Below, piece after piece: positions 62,498 to 64,000 of a stretch of 64,000 nt of DNA. The position numbers were made by a program, and so were the translations under genes. The stretch is from Plasmopara viticola. Lineage: Eukaryota > Oomycota > Peronosporomycetes > Peronosporales > Peronosporaceae. The notes below the pieces were generated by a model. It saw only the letters and a list, made by a program, of their open reading frames with translations. It had not been told where the DNA came from and made no database searches. The stretch lies in assembly GCA_001695595.3 (NCBI GenBank), contig MBPM02000125.1, positions 79,447-143,446 of the forward strand, in the 5' to 3' direction. Position 1 is the stretch's first letter. Each line of letters starts with the position of its first letter.

Positions 62498-62897
62498 ATT
62501 TCACGCTGTGCTCGCAAACTAAGCTGCTCCAGGCGAATCCCGAATTCTGCAGCCAATGTGTCCTCATTATCATCTCTCCTTTCTCATCGTCCAGAAGAAT
62601 GGGCGTGCTGAGCTTGTGCAGAACGTCGGGAGCTACTTGGCAATGCTCTTTACCAGCACAACATCAGCAAAATTATGCAATCGCCATATAGCAGGAAGTA
62701 ACTATCGTTGTACCTTTTAAAAACTCGCGCACGCCTGTGGCGCCTTTAGATGTGGCCAAAAAAGCCACACGATCGATTTCGCCCATCATTATCGCACGAA
62801 AAAAAGCTTACGAACATTTGAAATTATTATAAATAACGAACATTTGGGAATATTTGAATAAAGCATTTACCAATTAAGTTTGTCTACAAAATTCATG
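62498..62897. other. intergenic spacer
   Basis: 400 bp between the 5' end of the FANCE-like gene and the 3' end of the ZC3H3-like gene, both on the minus strand. It should hold the FANCE-like promoter. No specific motif was recognised. Confidence 0.5.
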
Positions 62898-63940
62898 CTA
62901 ATTTGCTGTTCGACGGAGGCCATCGAACAAAGACGGGAAGCCAGAGTTGTGCTTAGAGGTAAACTGAATATTCGGCCGAATCAGCAGGTCCGTATTGTGA
63001 TTCCTTGGGCTCCCATTGGCCACTGCTGAGCCGGACAAGGCTGACAAAGCTTTTGGATATGAAGTTGATAACGTACCTGATGCAGATGCCATCTTGCTGC
63101 TACTGTTCTGTCCTGATGCAATAGGCGACTTTTTAGGGAGCTCGTGCCGTAAAGGACATGCGCCTCCTTTAGGACAATACCCATTCGTGAAAGCTTTGCA
63201 AAGGTCCGCTGTGGCACTCACTTTTACGTGGCGGTATTTACAACTTTCTCGAGTGCAAGCTCCACGTAAGAACATTTTGCAGTCCGGAACTTTATTCTGT
63301 AGTGCCACAAACAAAACACACCGCAATTGGCAGTCAACACCACAAGTCTCGCTACCGGAGCGTGCTCGCACCACAATACGAGTACATGTCAGCAAATTTG
63401 ATTGGGCTACCCACCTCATCATGCTGATGCGACAGCAGGCACTTAGAGTCCTTGCATCCATTTTTTAAAAACTTTCGGCACATTCTCACGCGCCGACTGT
63501 CGTGGATAAATCTGCATTTATCTTTCTTTTTGCAGTAGCCTGTTTCAGCATATTATGCACATGTCGAGGAACAACGTATACTAAACAATGTCAGCACTCT
63601 ACTGCAGCACAGTGAGACTAGATACTTGCCGAATCGGTGGAAAAAGGAGCAGTACTCTGTGCGGATTTGAGAAACATATTTCGTTTGAAACTGTTTGCTT
63701 CGAGCACGTTGCACGGTGGCTTTTGCTCGGATGAGGCTAGAGCACAAATGATTCAAAAATAAAGTAGCACTAACGCAATTCAAAATATACTTACGCAGCA
63801 CGAGCAGCCCCGTTCGATGAAGTGATGCCCACCAACCTTTGCCTGTATGTGTTGCTTTCCTTGCGCTCTTCTGTAGAGCAACGTTTTAGCACCTTTCCTC
63901 CTTCGCAACTAAATACTTCACCCACCAATATGAACGGATT
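62898..63940 (-). CDS. ZC3H3-like CCCH zinc-finger protein (5' end beyond window)
   Basis: Exons on the minus strand: 63940-63795 (upstream part outside the window), 63736-63630, 63539-63415 and 63296-62898. Four CCCH fingers are visible. Finger 1 is CSFFHRFGYC-KKKDKC-RFIH, split by an intron, finger 2 is CRKFLKNGCKDSKCLLSH, finger 3 is CKMFLRGACTRESCKYRH, and finger 4 is CKAFTNGYCPKGGACPLRH. The closely packed tandem CCCH array with HD-RRV spacers matches ZC3H3 (Smicl), a nuclear protein linked to mRNA 3'-end processing and poly(A) RNA export. The C-terminal 80 residues are Ser/Asn-rich. The intron at 63540-63629 uses a GC donor (GCAAGT); the others are GT-AG (118 and 58 nt). The acceptor ATTCAG at 63941 places an additional upstream exon outside the window. 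Confidence 0.85.
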
Positions 63941-64000
63941 CTGAATAGATGCACATTTATATAGCAAGCAAGGCGATCAAAGCAATACCAAAGTTTTAGC

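Overview
The window looks like nuclear DNA of an oomycete, probably a Phytophthora or downy-mildew relative. I infer this from short GT-AG introns (about 52-118 nt), intron-poor housekeeping genes, an oomycete-style BED-like zinc-finger/coiled-coil gene, and a mix of LINE, SINE-like and Mutator-like relics. I ran no database search. Names rest on motifs read from the translation.

Layout: 1-6.9 kb is gene-poor apart from a truncated LINE 5' fragment at 3.2-3.5 kb. From 7 to 17.7 kb lies a gene island: a BED-like zinc-finger gene (+), a four-pass membrane protein (-), a small broken ORF (-), a decayed Mutator-like transposase (-), a 10-exon C-terminal-motor kinesin (-) and a Rab GDI (-). From 17.7 to 28.3 kb I see almost nothing except a SINE-like insertion at 26 kb with target-site duplications. 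From 28.3 to 33.2 kb there is a decayed unknown gene, an ankyrin-repeat gene and a complete six-exon myotubularin phosphatase (all +). From 33.2 to 42.8 kb there is no recognisable gene, but there is a 165-nt foldback at 35.2 kb. From 42.8 to 49.6 kb a 5'-truncated LINE with perfect 17-bp target-site duplications sits 95 bp upstream of an RRP9/U3-55K gene (+), followed by a Jupiter/HN1-like gene (-) and an actin-related protein 4 gene (-). A second Mutator-like relic lies at 50.6-51.8 kb, then gene-poor DNA to 57.4 kb. From 57.4 to 64 kb is a dense end: an RME-8-like N-terminal protein apparently fused to a Cys-rich cluster and a cytochrome b5-like domain (+), a FANCE-like gene (-), and a ZC3H3-like CCCH zinc-finger gene (-) running off the right edge.

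How the genes relate: they are mainly conserved cell-biology genes (vesicle traffic: GDI, myotubularin, RME-8-like; cytoskeleton: kinesin-14, Jupiter-like; nucleus: ARP4, RRP9, ZC3H3-like, FANCE-like). There is no operon-like organisation. The islands are separated by long tracts of degraded repeats. The most interesting observations are the RME-8/Cys-rich/cytochrome b5 architecture, the SINE-like element sharing its head with a LINE 5' end, the LINE in the RRP9 upstream region, the 35.2-kb foldback, a GC-AG intron inside a zinc finger, and two single-base frameshifts in neighbouring convergent genes that would each be repaired by one extra G.
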